From the NCBI GenBank assembly GCA_964560325.1, contig CAZLLV010000096.1, positions 1-30,413 of the forward strand: a DNA stretch of 30,413 bases, read 5' to 3'. Below are positions 8,099-16,395 of the stretch, piece by piece. The stretch comes from CAZLLV01 sp964560325 (GTDB lineage: Bacteria; Acidobacteriota; Thermoanaerobaculia; Multivoradales; DATKCC01). The position numbers were made by a program, and so were the translations under genes. Position 1 is the stretch's first letter. Each line of letters opens with the position of its first letter. The notes beneath the pieces are model-generated. The model worked only from the letters and a program-made list of their open reading frames with translations. It did no database searches and was not told the origin of the DNA.

Positions 8099-8156
8099 GA
8101 CAGCGTCCCTACGTCGGATTCTAGGCTGCGGGCACTTCAGATCTGGAGTACAGGAG

Positions 8157-8352
8157 TCCACCGAACTGAGGGGACGGACGGCGGCGCCACGGGTGAAGGG
8201 GTCTGAGGCCGCGGAGCCGGCAAGGTCGGTGGGAGTGCACGCCGGTAACGTCCGCGAAGCCGAAGCCAGGCGAGGCCCCCGTCGATCGTGCACTTCGCCG
8301 AGCCGTCCCGGAGCCCGGGGCGCCGCCGTTCGGCCCCGGCGGCGCAGGCATA
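8157..8352 (+). repeat. Structured repeat R2 (full copy), right border of island 1
   Basis: The element begins CACCGAACTGAGGGG and carries an outer stem pairing 8170-8188 with 8319-8337 at 17 of 19 positions (GGGGACGGACGGCGGCGCC against GGCGCCGCCGTTCGGCCCC). Core blocks GCGGAGCCGGCA, GGTGGGAGTGCAC, AGGCGAGGCCCCCG and CGCCGAGCCGTCCCGGAG match R1 and R3. It is inverted relative to R1. It fills most of the 320-base gap 8099-8418; the remaining ~65 bases before the channel gene hold nothing recognised. Confidence 0.85.
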
Positions 8353-8418
8353 CTCCCTCTCGGCCGGTGGCGACCTCTCGTCGTCCCGCGCCGCTTCCTC
8401 GCCGACTGACCGACCGGG

Positions 8419-9105
8419 CTACTCCGGCCCCGGCGGTAGGGGAGAGGCCGGCGGGGCGTGGAGGAGTCGGTAGGCACCGGCTCCGGCGGCGGTTCCGAGG
8501 GGGGGGCCTAGCCAGTAGATCCAGTGGTGCTGCCAGGCGCCGGCGAGGAGCGCGGGGCCGAAGGAGCGGGCGGGGTTCATCGAGGCGCCGCTGACCGGCC
8601 CGCCCCAGAGCGCGTCGACGGCGACCGTGGCGCCGATCGCGAGCGCCGCGAGCTCGCCGACCGCGCGGGTGTCGGTGGCGACGGCGGTGATGACGAACAT
8701 CAGGACGGCGCTCAGCAGGATCTCGAGCCCAAGCGACTGGAGAGCGCTGCCGACGGGCAGCGTCGCGCCGAGCGCTTCCGGTCCGGTGCCGAAGAGGAGG
8801 GCGAGCGTGCCGGCCGCGGCGGCGGCTCCGGCGAGCTGGGCGGCGAGGTAGCCGGGGACTTCGCGCCAGGGGAAGTGGCGGAAGAGGGCGAAGGCGGCGG
8901 TGACGGCGGGGTTGATGTGAGCGCCGGAGACGTGGCCGACGGCGGCGACCATGACGGTGACCACCAGGCCGAAGGTGAGCGCCACGCCGACGTGACCGAG
9001 CTCCCCGGTCCGGGCCTCGACGACGATCGCGCCGCAGCCGGCGGCGACCAGCCCGAAGGTGGCGAGGCCTTCCGCCAGCAGGCGCTGCCCGAGGCTCGCC
9101 TTCAC
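8419..9105 (-). CDS. MIP-family channel (aquaporin-type)
   Basis: An integral membrane pore of the aquaporin/glycerol-facilitator family, 228 residues with six hydrophobic spans. The two signature half-helices are present: SGAHINPAVT (Asn65-Pro66-Ala67) and SGASMNPARSFGP (Asn177-Pro178-Ala179, Arg180). A Ser rather than Asp after NPAR favours the aquaporin side, but small residues just before the second NPA leave the substrate open (water, glycerol or another small solute). I prefer the GTG at 9105, which gives the usual AqpZ-like N-terminus; a longer frame begins at a GTG at 9198. It is read toward island 1, with its stop about 65 bases from repeat R2. Confidence 0.88.
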   Translation of the reverse strand: MKASLGQRLLAEGLATFGLVAAGCGAIVVEARTGELGHVGVALTFGLVVTVMVAAVGHVSGAHINPAVTAAFALFRHFPWREVPGYLAAQLAGAAAAAGTLALLFGTGPEALGATLPVGSALQSLGLEILLSAVLMFVITAVATDTRAVGELAALAIGATVAVDALWGGPVSGASMNPARSFGPALLAGAWQHHWIYWLGPPLGTAAGAGAYRLLHAPPASPLPPGPE

Positions 9106-9266
9106 CGCCCGGCCCCCGCCGATGCGTCGCTCCGGTTCACGGGCCGGGATGATGTTATGGAGAAGCGCCGGGAGTGTGTCGGCGGGGTAGGCACCCACGG
9201 CGCGAGTCCCGGCCCTCCTTCACGCCGTCGCCGGCTTCGGATCTCTCTGGTGAAGCCGGTTCCGGC

Positions 9267-9590
9267 TCAGAAGCAGTTCCAGGTGTAGTTCTGCTGGCAC
9301 ACGCAGATGCCCGGCTCGTACTGGATCCATTGACACCGGATTCTCGTGCCCGGAGTCGAGCAGGAATTCCCTTCGTAGTTCCAGCACGACGGCAGAGATT
9401 GCGGGGCCGCCTCGACCGGTGTGCCGGTCCGCTCGGGAGCGGCAACCGCCTCGACACCGGCGGTCGCCTCCGGCGCCGGGGCCGCCTCCGTGGCCGGGGC
9501 CGGCGCCTCCATGTCGGCGGGTGCCGCCTGGGCGGCGGCCGGGAGAGCCAGGATCGACAGGACGGCGAGAGCCATCAGGGTCTTACGCAT
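9267..9590 (-). CDS. Small secreted Cys-rich protein
   Basis: The 107-residue precursor has a clear Sec signal peptide (MRKTLMALAVLSILALPAAAQA, cut near residue 22), an Ala/Pro/Glu-rich linker to about residue 65, and a compact C-terminal knot-like segment with six Cys (SCWNYEGNSC, IRCQW, GICVCQQ, WNCF). The pattern suggests a disulfide-bonded periplasmic or secreted peptide; no family is assigned. The ATG at 9590 has an AGGAGG ribosome site, and a near-consensus promoter lies upstream, so it is probably strongly expressed. It is divergent from the TonB receptor gene. Confidence 0.75.
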   Translation of the reverse strand: MRKTLMALAVLSILALPAAAQAAPADMEAPAPATEAAPAPEATAGVEAVAAPERTGTPVEAAPQSLPSCWNYEGNSCSTPGTRIRCQWIQYEPGICVCQQNYTWNCF

Positions 9591-9638
9591 ACAGCCTCCT
9601 ATTCGATGTAGAGCATGGAAGGTATTGCTGCCGGATCG

Positions 9639-9667
9639 AAGATACTGGTCAGCTTGCAGTGTGTCAA
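9639..9667 (-). promoter_or_regulatory. Sigma-70-type promoter for the Cys-rich protein gene
   Basis: On the minus strand TTGACA (9667-9662) and TATCTT (9644-9639) are separated by exactly 17 bases, giving a leader of about 40 bases to the ATG at 9590. The same two boxes and spacing occur before the phasin gene at 28360-28388. Confidence 0.75.
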
Positions 9668-9813
9668 ACCGAGACCGTCGCCTCGCTGACGGTCCGCCCC
9701 CTCAAACGCCCGTCCCGCGGGCGTTCCCCGCCCTCCCGTCACTCCCCCGTCGCACCGTCCGCGCCGCTCCGTCGCGGCACCGTGACGGGCGCTCCTCCCG
9801 TTCTTCGCGGTTC

Positions 9814-9828
9814 CGTCACACGGTGACG
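9814..9828. promoter_or_regulatory. Palindromic operator-like site before the TonB receptor
   Basis: CGTCACACGGTGACG is an inverted repeat with 6-base arms and a 3-base centre, placed about 50 bases before the receptor start. A regulator could bind here, but none is coded nearby and no promoter hexamers are clear, so this is a candidate only. Confidence 0.35.
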
Positions 9829-9879
9829 CTCAAATGCTCCCGAGGCTGGAAACACGACGAACCGAGGGAGGAAAAGACG

Positions 9880-12726
9880 ATGCAACAGACGCTTCCGCGC
9901 AGCGGATGGATTCCGCTCGCGCTCATCTTCGCGGTCCTGATCGGGCCGCTCACCACGCCGCTCGCCGCCCAGACGGGCGCCACCGGCGTCGCCGGCCAGG
10001 TGCTGAACGGCCTGACCGGCCAGCCGGTGCCGGGGGCCGTGCTCACCGTCGAAGGGGCCGGCGACGCGCCGCCCACCGGCACCTCCGACCTGGCCGGCAC
10101 CTACCGGCTACCGATCCCCGCGGGCACCTACACGTTGCGGGTGGAGAAGGAGGGCTACGAGACCCAGCGGATCACCGGCGTGGCCGTGGCCGCGGGGCAG
10201 CTCGCCAACGTCGCCGTGGTGCTGATCCCGGGCGACGGCACCACAGACGCCGCCACCGAGGGCGACGCCGGGGCCGCCACCTTCGCCGAAGGCATCACGG
10301 TCGAGTCGACCGCCGCCGAGTCGAGCGCCGCGGCCCTCCTCGTCGAGCGCAAGCAGGCGGCGCAGATCAGTGACGCGATCGGGCGCGAGGAGATCGGCCA
10401 GACCACCGGCTCCGACGCCGCGGGCGTGCTCAAGCGGGTCACCGGCGTCTCGATCCAGGAGGACAAGTTCGTCTACGTCCGCGGCCTGGGCGATCGCTAC
10501 AGCAACACGACCTTGAACGGCTCGAAGATCCCGTCGACCGAGTTCGAGAAGCGGGTCGTGCCGCTCAACCTGTTCCCCACCAGCCTGCTCGAGAAGATCA
10601 GCGTCTCGAAGTCGTACACGGTCGACAAGCCGGGCGACTTCGCCGCCGGCTTCGTCGACCTTCGCACCCTCGAGTTCCCGAACGCGCAGCGCTTCTCGGT
10701 CGGCCTCTCGGCGAGCCACAACAGCGTGACCACCGGCGAGCCGCTCCTCGAGTACGAGGGCGGTCTCGGCTTCACGGGCGACGGCGGCCAGGCGCTTCCG
10801 AGCTCGATCCCGGGCGAAGAGATCTTCCCGCAGACCCCCTTCGACGACGAGGGCTTCACCCGCGACGAGATCGAGGCCTTCGGCGAGGACCTGATCGGCG
10901 CCTGGAGCCCGCAGGGCGGCGACAGCGCTCCCTACGACCAGAGCTACAAGCTCTCCTACGGCAACACCTTCGGCGATCTCGGGCTGGTCCTCTCGGCCAA
11001 CTACGAGAACGACTTCGAGATCCGCAACGAGGAGCAGGCGGTCTTCAGCCTGTCGGGCGGCGAGGTCATCCCGCAGAACACGTACGACATCGTCTACGGC
11101 GAGGAGACCGTCCGGCAGTCGCTGCTCGGCAACCTCGCCTACCGGATGAGCGACAACAGCCACCTGAAGCTGCGCACCCTCTACACCCACCTGACCAACT
11201 CCGAGGGCCGCGAGCTCGACGGCTTCTTCGACGACCTCAACACCAACATCCGGGATCACCGGATCAGCTACATGGACCAGGAGATCGTCAACGTCCAGGT
11301 CTCCGGCGATCACTACCTGCCCGGCGCCCTCGCCGCCGGCTCGCTCTTCGAGTGGCGCGCCTCCGGAACCCGCGCGGTGACCGCGGAGAACCGGCGCGAG
11401 ACGATCTACGAGCAGCGCCGCGACGGCGATTACTACCTGACCGACTTCGGCCAGAGCGGCTTCATGTACTTCAACGACCTGGAGGACACGCTCACCGACG
11501 GCGGCGCGGACTGGACGAGCTTCCTCGCCGGCGAGCGGCTCCACGGCAGCGTCAAGGGCGGCGTCGCCTACACCCACAACGAGCGCGACTTCGACGGCCG
11601 CCGCCTGCGCTACGACCACCGCTCGACCTTCGGGGTCGACCTGCGGCTGCCCCCCGAGGAGCTGTTCACCGAGGAGAACATCGGCCCCGCCTTCCAGCTC
11701 CAGGAGATCACCCGGCCGACCGACACCTACGACGGCGACCACGAGGTGCTCGGCGCCTACGTCCAGGCCGACCTCGCCCCCTCCTGGATGGATTCGCGCT
11801 GGCGGCTGATCGGCGGCGTCCGGGTGGAGCAGTCGGACCTCCAGGTGGAGACGGTCAACCGGGCCGACCCGACCGCTCCGCCCGACCTGACCCAGCTCGA
11901 GGACACCGACGTGCTGCCGGCCTTCAACCTGGTCTACCAGTTGAACGGCGACACCAACCTGCGCTTCGCGGCCAGTCAGACGGTCAACCGGCCGGAGTTC
12001 CGGGAGCTCGCGCCGTTCAGCTTCATCCACGTGGTCGGCGGCTTCGAAGCGACCGGCAACCCGGACCTCCGGAGCGCCACGATCCGCAGCTACGACGTCC
12101 GCTGGGAGTGGTTCCCGGAGGGTGGCGAAGTGGTCGCGGCGAGCCTGTTCTACAAGGACTTCGCCGACCCGATCGAGAGCATCCAGCTCGCCGGTGCGCA
12201 GCAGCTCCTGACCTACACCAACGCCATGGGCGCGACCAACTACGGTGCGGAGCTCGAGTTCCGGCGCAGCCTCGGCAGCCTGTTCGACGGTCTGCGCAAC
12301 CTGTCCGCGGTCGTGAACTACACCTACGTCGACTCGGAGATCCAGATCGACCCGGACGAGAGCGCGCTCTCGCTCACCAACCCGGATCATCCGCTCACCG
12401 GCCAGCCCGACCAGCTCGCGAACGTCGCGCTGGAGTGGGTCCAAGCGGACTGGGGCACCGGCCTGCGGCTGCTCTACAACCACGTCGGCGAGAGGCTCTT
12501 CACCGGCGGCACGCTCGGCCTCCCGGACGTTTACGAGGACGCGCGCGACACCTTCGACCTGATCTACACCCAGGAGCTGGCGTTCGTCGCTCCGGGGCTC
12601 GGTCTGAAGCTGTCAGGCACCAACCTCACCGGCGAGGAGCGCGTGTGGACCCAGGGTGGCGGCATCTACCGCCGTTACGAACCGGGCCGGACCTTCGGCT
12701 TCTCGCTCAGCTACGAACCTTTCTGA
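9880..12726 (+). CDS. TonB-dependent outer-membrane receptor with carboxypeptidase-regulatory-like domain
   Basis: A 948-residue outer-membrane transporter. Signal peptide residues 1-31 end in LAAQ. Residues ~33-118 form a carboxypeptidase-regulatory-like beta-sandwich (GQVLNGLTGQPVPGAVL, TYRLPIPAGTYTLRV). A plug follows (~150-270) with DAAGVLKRVTGVSI, YVRGLGDRYSNTTLNG and a VDLRTLEFP end, then a long beta-barrel rich in Tyr/Asp/Asn turns, ending in an aromatic Phe. The ATG at 9880 has a GGGAGG site. There is no obvious TonB box, and the ligand is unknown. It is followed after 95 bases by a secreted beta-helix protein and then a CHRD-like protein, a set that may act together in uptake or surface attachment. 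Confidence 0.9.
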   Translation: MQQTLPRSGWIPLALIFAVLIGPLTTPLAAQTGATGVAGQVLNGLTGQPVPGAVLTVEGAGDAPPTGTSDLAGTYRLPIPAGTYTLRVEKEGYETQRITGVAVAAGQLANVAVVLIPGDGTTDAATEGDAGAATFAEGITVESTAAESSAAALLVERKQAAQISDAIGREEIGQTTGSDAAGVLKRVTGVSIQEDKFVYVRGLGDRYSNTTLNGSKIPSTEFEKRVVPLNLFPTSLLEKISVSKSYTVDKPGDFAAGFVDLRTLEFPNAQRFSVGLSASHNSVTTGEPLLEYEGGLGFTGDGGQALPSSIPGEEIFPQTPFDDEGFTRDEIEAFGEDLIGAWSPQGGDSAPYDQSYKLSYGNTFGDLGLVLSANYENDFEIRNEEQAVFSLSGGEVIPQNTYDIVYGEETVRQSLLGNLAYRMSDNSHLKLRTLYTHLTNSEGRELDGFFDDLNTNIRDHRISYMDQEIVNVQVSGDHYLPGALAAGSLFEWRASGTRAVTAENRRETIYEQRRDGDYYLTDFGQSGFMYFNDLEDTLTDGGADWTSFLAGERLHGSVKGGVAYTHNERDFDGRRLRYDHRSTFGVDLRLPPEELFTEENIGPAFQLQEITRPTDTYDGDHEVLGAYVQADLAPSWMDSRWRLIGGVRVEQSDLQVETVNRADPTAPPDLTQLEDTDVLPAFNLVYQLNGDTNLRFAASQTVNRPEFRELAPFSFIHVVGGFEATGNPDLRSATIRSYDVRWEWFPEGGEVVAASLFYKDFADPIESIQLAGAQQLLTYTNAMGATNYGAELEFRRSLGSLFDGLRNLSAVVNYTYVDSEIQIDPDESALSLTNPDHPLTGQPDQLANVALEWVQADWGTGLRLLYNHVGERLFTGGTLGLPDVYEDARDTFDLIYTQELAFVAPGLGLKLSGTNLTGEERVWTQGGGIYRRYEPGRTFGFSLSYEPF

Positions 12727-12821
12727 AGCAGCTCTTCCACGCAGTCACGCCCGATCCGAGCGAGCTGAATCGCGAAGGTCGGGGTTCATTTCGGACACTA
12801 CTCGAAGGAGTCAAGGAGATC

Positions 12822-14501
12822 ATGTCCACGAAGCGAAACCTGATGGCCCTGGCGGCTGTCGCCGCCCTCGCCGCCGCGGCGGTGCCGGCTTCGGCACAGT
12901 TCCCGCCGCTCGAGCCGAACATCGGCAACCGGCCGGCGATCCTGCTTGAGACCGACTACTACGTCTACGGCCCCGGCACCACGTTCGACGACCCGGTCGT
13001 CACGGTGAACATGGACAACCGGAGCTACAACCAACCGGCCACGCTCTACCTCTACTGGCAGAACCGCACCACCGGCCAGACGATGTACTACAACCTGTTC
13101 GACGGGATGAGCGGCCAGCCGCGCGACCTGTTCGGCGCCGCCGGCTCGCCGGCTCGGGTTCTGGTGCCGGACTGGACCGACTTCCGTCTCTTCGGCCCCG
13201 GGAGCGCGCTCGGCCCGATCCCGGCCGGCGTGCCCTCGACCACCGGTCTCTACCAGTGGGTCCTCGAAGTGCGCGACGCGGACGGTGACGACGTCATCTC
13301 CCGCGGCAACGCGATGTTCAACTACGTCGACGGCGTGGTCCAGGTCGCCGGAAACATCAACGGCAGCGTCAACTGGACGAACAACAACGTCTACTACCTG
13401 CGCGGCGCGCCGACCGCCGTCACGCCCGGCGCCACCCTGAACATCGAGCCGGGCACCGTGATCCTCGGCTCGCAGTCCGACCAGGGCACGTTGGTGGTCC
13501 TGCCGGACGGCACGATCATCGCTGACGGCGAGGCCGACCGGCCGATCATCTTCACCTCCGAGCTCCCGGTCGGCCAGCGCGGCCCCGGCGACTGGGGCGG
13601 CCTCGTCATCTCCGGCAATGCGCCGGTCGGCGGCGGCACCCGGATCGGTGAGGGCGACTCCGGCGAGTACGGCGGCAACGACCCGGGCGACTCTTCGGGC
13701 GTGCTGCGCTACGTGCGCGTCGAGTTCGCGGGCATCCGCTTCAACGAGCAGAACGAGCTCAACGGCATCGCGGTCCAGGGTGTCGGCACCGGCACGGTGC
13801 TCGAGCACCTCCAGGTGCACTACAACTCCGACGACGGCATCGAGTTCTTCGGCGGCACGGCGAACGCCAAGTACGTGCTGATCACCGACGCCAACGACGA
13901 CTCGCTCGACTGGACCTTCGGCTGGCAGGGCAAGCTGCAGCACTTCGTCGCCATCCAGCGGAGCCAGGAGAACGACCACGGCATCGAGGCGGACAGCGAC
14001 GAGGACAACTTCGACCTCGAGCCGCGCTCGAACCCGACCATCTACAACGCCACCTTCGTCGGCAACCGCCCGATCCAGGGCTCGACGGAAGAGAACGGCT
14101 GGTTGCTGCGCCGCGGCACCTTCCTGACGATGCGCAACTTCATCCTCACGAGCTTCGCCGACGAGGCGGTCGAGATCGAAGACGTCTCGCTCGCGAACCT
14201 CGGCTCCGGCGTGCAGATCTCGCACGGCGTGATCTTCAACAACGGCGGCATCGGCTCGACCCAGGAGATCACCGACTACCTGCAGAGCCAGCCCGGGATG
14301 TCGTTCAACAACCCGCGTCTGCCCGACCCGAACAGCCTGATCCAGCCCGACGTCGCGCCGGAGCAGGGCTCGCCCGCACGTGGCGGCGCGGCGACTCCCC
14401 CCAACGACGGGTTCTTCGACACCAACGTGTTCTACCTCGGTGGCGTGAACCCGACCAACCCCTGGATCTACGAGGGTTGGACAACCTTCTCCGACAACTG
14501 A
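12822..14501 (+). CDS. Secreted right-handed beta-helix-like protein
   Basis: The 559-residue precursor has a signal peptide (cut after PASAQ, residue ~26). An N-terminal beta domain to ~190 with many Tyr and Asn is followed by repeated short strands of parallel beta-helix type: IEPGTVILG, DRPIIFTSELP, GDWGGLVISGNAPV, GVLRYVRVEFAG, EHLQVHYNSDDGIEFFGG. Similar GDWGG/GVLRYVRVE proteins are found beside TonB receptors in other bacteria (from memory). AAGGAG sites occur at 12805-12810 and 12813-12818. Extracellular location is supported; any ligand or enzyme activity is unknown. Confidence 0.85.
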   Translation: MSTKRNLMALAAVAALAAAAVPASAQFPPLEPNIGNRPAILLETDYYVYGPGTTFDDPVVTVNMDNRSYNQPATLYLYWQNRTTGQTMYYNLFDGMSGQPRDLFGAAGSPARVLVPDWTDFRLFGPGSALGPIPAGVPSTTGLYQWVLEVRDADGDDVISRGNAMFNYVDGVVQVAGNINGSVNWTNNNVYYLRGAPTAVTPGATLNIEPGTVILGSQSDQGTLVVLPDGTIIADGEADRPIIFTSELPVGQRGPGDWGGLVISGNAPVGGGTRIGEGDSGEYGGNDPGDSSGVLRYVRVEFAGIRFNEQNELNGIAVQGVGTGTVLEHLQVHYNSDDGIEFFGGTANAKYVLITDANDDSLDWTFGWQGKLQHFVAIQRSQENDHGIEADSDEDNFDLEPRSNPTIYNATFVGNRPIQGSTEENGWLLRRGTFLTMRNFILTSFADEAVEIEDVSLANLGSGVQISHGVIFNNGGIGSTQEITDYLQSQPGMSFNNPRLPDPNSLIQPDVAPEQGSPARGGAATPPNDGFFDTNVFYLGGVNPTNPWIYEGWTTFSDN

Positions 14502-14544
14502 CGAGACGGGGGCCGACCTGATGATGCCTAGCAAGGAGAACAAC

Positions 14545-15312
14545 GTGAAGAATCGATTCCGCTCCCTGAGCGCGCTCGTCCTGGCGCTCTTCCTCCTCCC
14601 CGCCGGCGCGGCGTGGGCCGATGATTTCTCGGCCACGCTGACCGGCCCCGGCCAGGGCCTGGCCTCGATCGTCACCGGCGACGGTACGGTCCAGTACGCC
14701 ATCCTCACCCAGGGCATCGGCACGCCGACCTCGGCGGCGATCCTCCAGGGCAACAACGTGTTCGTGAACCTGCCCGCCAGCTTCAGCGGCGGCAGCGCCG
14801 CGGGCACGACCGCCACCCAGGCGGACCTGGCCGCCCTCGAGGCGAACCCGGGCAACTTCTCGGTCCGCGTGCAGGGCCCGGGCGGCACCCTCCAGGGACC
14901 GCTCGCGCTGACGTCCGAGGGTGACGGCGAAGAGCCGCCGCCGCCCCCGCCGCCGGGTGACTGCCCGGACGGGTACTTCACCGACGACACGTACCCGGAC
15001 TTCTGCTTCGACGTTTCGATCACCCCGCCGGGCGAGGCGCCGATCGACGGCACTCGCGAGGCTTCGTGCATCGAGGACACGGTCTGCGTCTCCGGCGCCC
15101 TCGCCGGCCGCTCCGAGGTCTACGTGCGGATCATCGGTCCGCGTCCGAACGGCTTCCTCTGGCCGACGATCGTCCGGTTCACGCCGAGCCAGGTGAACGT
15201 CGACATCTTCCAGATCAGCACCGAGGAGACGAAGTCCTACCAGCTCGACGCGGTCGGCCCGAACGAGGACGACCTGTCCGGCCTCCAGGATCGCACCGGT
15301 TTCCAGCCGTAG
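14545..15312 (+). CDS. Secreted CHRD-like protein with Cys-containing C-terminal domain
   Basis: I choose the GTG at 14545 because AAGGAG lies six bases before it and it puts the signal peptide (MKNRFRSLSALVLALF ... AWA) at the exact N-terminus; an upstream ATG at 14521 would place a polar stretch before it. The mature part has a CHRD-like beta domain (FSATLTGPGQG ... FSVRVQGPGG, ~28-125), a poly-Pro linker (~131-137), and a C-terminal domain with four Cys and an SEVYVRIIGPRPNGFLWP segment. It lies 43 bases after the beta-helix gene and is followed by a strong terminator, so it closes the receptor operon. Confidence 0.8.
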   Translation: MKNRFRSLSALVLALFLLPAGAAWADDFSATLTGPGQGLASIVTGDGTVQYAILTQGIGTPTSAAILQGNNVFVNLPASFSGGSAAGTTATQADLAALEANPGNFSVRVQGPGGTLQGPLALTSEGDGEEPPPPPPPGDCPDGYFTDDTYPDFCFDVSITPPGEAPIDGTREASCIEDTVCVSGALAGRSEVYVRIIGPRPNGFLWPTIVRFTPSQVNVDIFQISTEETKSYQLDAVGPNEDDLSGLQDRTGFQP

Positions 15313-15343
15313 CAGCCCCCTCACCGCGGTCCTGAGAGAAGTG

Positions 15344-15385
15344 GCCCGCCCGTCCGGTCTGATCCCGGGCGGGCGGGTTTTTTTT
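15344..15385 (+). terminator. Intrinsic terminator of the TonB receptor operon
   Basis: A GC stem (CCCGCCCG at 15345-15352 pairing with CGGGCGGG at 15370-15377) is followed directly by eight T residues. It lies about 30 bases after the CHRD-like gene's stop. Confidence 0.92.
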
Positions 15386-15424
15386 GAAACGCCGGATTCG
15401 ATGGTTGGTAGGATTTCGGGCGAG

Positions 15425-15877
15425 ATGGTGCCACGCAAGGGTCCGCCGGGGCCGAGCGATCCGGAGCAGGGGGTTTGGCAGGGGCGGCCGATCGCGCGGC
15501 GGTTCGAGTCGCCGGACGGCTGGACGGTGCTGGTGGGCAAGACCGCGTCGGACAACGACGTGCTGTCGGTGAAGCTCGCGGCGCCGCACGACTTCTGGTT
15601 CCACGTCGCCGGGCAGCCGGGGTCGCACGTGGTGGTGCGCAACCCGGACAAGGCGGACCGTCTGCCGCGCGAGACGGAGCGCTTCGCCGCCGGTCTGGCG
15701 GCGGGCTACTCGAAGGCGCGGCGGGGCGGGCGGGTGGCGGTGCACGCGGCGCGCGGCGACGACGTGTCGAAGCCGCGGGGGCTCGCCCCCGGCAAGGTGG
15801 CTCTCCGGCGCTACAAGACGCTCCAGGTCGAGCCGTTGCGGCCGGACGAAGACGGCTCCGGGGAGGGGGGCGGGTGA
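15425..15877 (+). CDS. Stand-alone NFACT-R (DUF814) domain protein
   Basis: About 150 residues matching the NFACT RNA-binding domain found at the C-terminus of RqcH/NEMF ribosome-quality-control proteins: VLVGKTASDND near the start, then DFWFHVAGQPGSHVVVR, AAGYSKAR, and KPRGLAPGKVALRRYKT. The NFACT-N, HhH and coiled-coil parts of RqcH are absent, so it is a single-domain relative. The start is uncertain: ATGs at 15401 and 15425 both fit, while an earlier one at 15341 lies in the terminator. I take 15425 because a TAGGA stretch precedes it. It overlaps the next gene by GTGA and leads a three-gene coupled unit. Confidence 0.88.
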   Translation: MVPRKGPPGPSDPEQGVWQGRPIARRFESPDGWTVLVGKTASDNDVLSVKLAAPHDFWFHVAGQPGSHVVVRNPDKADRLPRETERFAAGLAAGYSKARRGGRVAVHAARGDDVSKPRGLAPGKVALRRYKTLQVEPLRPDEDGSGEGGG

Positions 15878-16395
15878 GCGAGCCGGTGGGAGCCGCGCCG
15901 CCGCCGGAGGCCCCTCCCGAGGCCCCACCCGAAGCCAGACCGCCGGGGTCGGCGGTCTACCCGTCGAAGCGCGACGCCTGGCTCGCGGTCGTCCTCTGGA
16001 TCTCCGTCGCGACGATGCTGTTCGGCGCCTGGGTCGTCTGGCAGGTTCCGGGGCGCTCGCCGTACCAGCTCGCCTGGACCGCGGTCTTCCTCCTCTTCGC
16101 CGGCTTCATCGCCTGGATCCTCCACGGCACCCGGTACGAGCTCGAGGGCGACGTACTCGTGATCCGCTCCGGACCGTTCCGCTGGAGCCGCTCGGTGCAC
16201 GCGATCCGGGAGGTCGGCCCGACCCGCAACCCCCTGTCGAGCCCGGCGCTCTCCCTCGACCGGCTCGCGATCCGCTTCCGCGGCCACAAGCTGCCCGTGA
16301 TGATCTCGCCGCTCCGACGCGAAGAGTTCCTGGCCGACCTGCTCGCCCGCGCCCCGCACCTCGAGCGCCGGGGCGACCGGCTGGTCGAGCGATGA
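15874..16395 (+). CDS. Two-span membrane protein with bacterial PH domain (bPH_4)
   Basis: The 173-residue protein starts at a GTG overlapping the previous stop (GTGA). After a Pro/Glu-rich cytosolic tail (1-28) come two membrane spans (~36-56 and ~66-83), then a bPH_4 (DUF1200-like) domain at ~88-158 with YELEGDVLVIRSGPF, the TRNPLSSPALSLDRLAI signature and a final ISPLRREEF motif. The family's exact role is unknown. The stop overlaps the next ATG by four bases, tying it to the sulfatase-like lipoprotein. Confidence 0.85.
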   Translation: MSEPVGAAPPPEAPPEAPPEARPPGSAVYPSKRDAWLAVVLWISVATMLFGAWVVWQVPGRSPYQLAWTAVFLLFAGFIAWILHGTRYELEGDVLVIRSGPFRWSRSVHAIREVGPTRNPLSSPALSLDRLAIRFRGHKLPVMISPLRREEFLADLLARAPHLERRGDRLVER

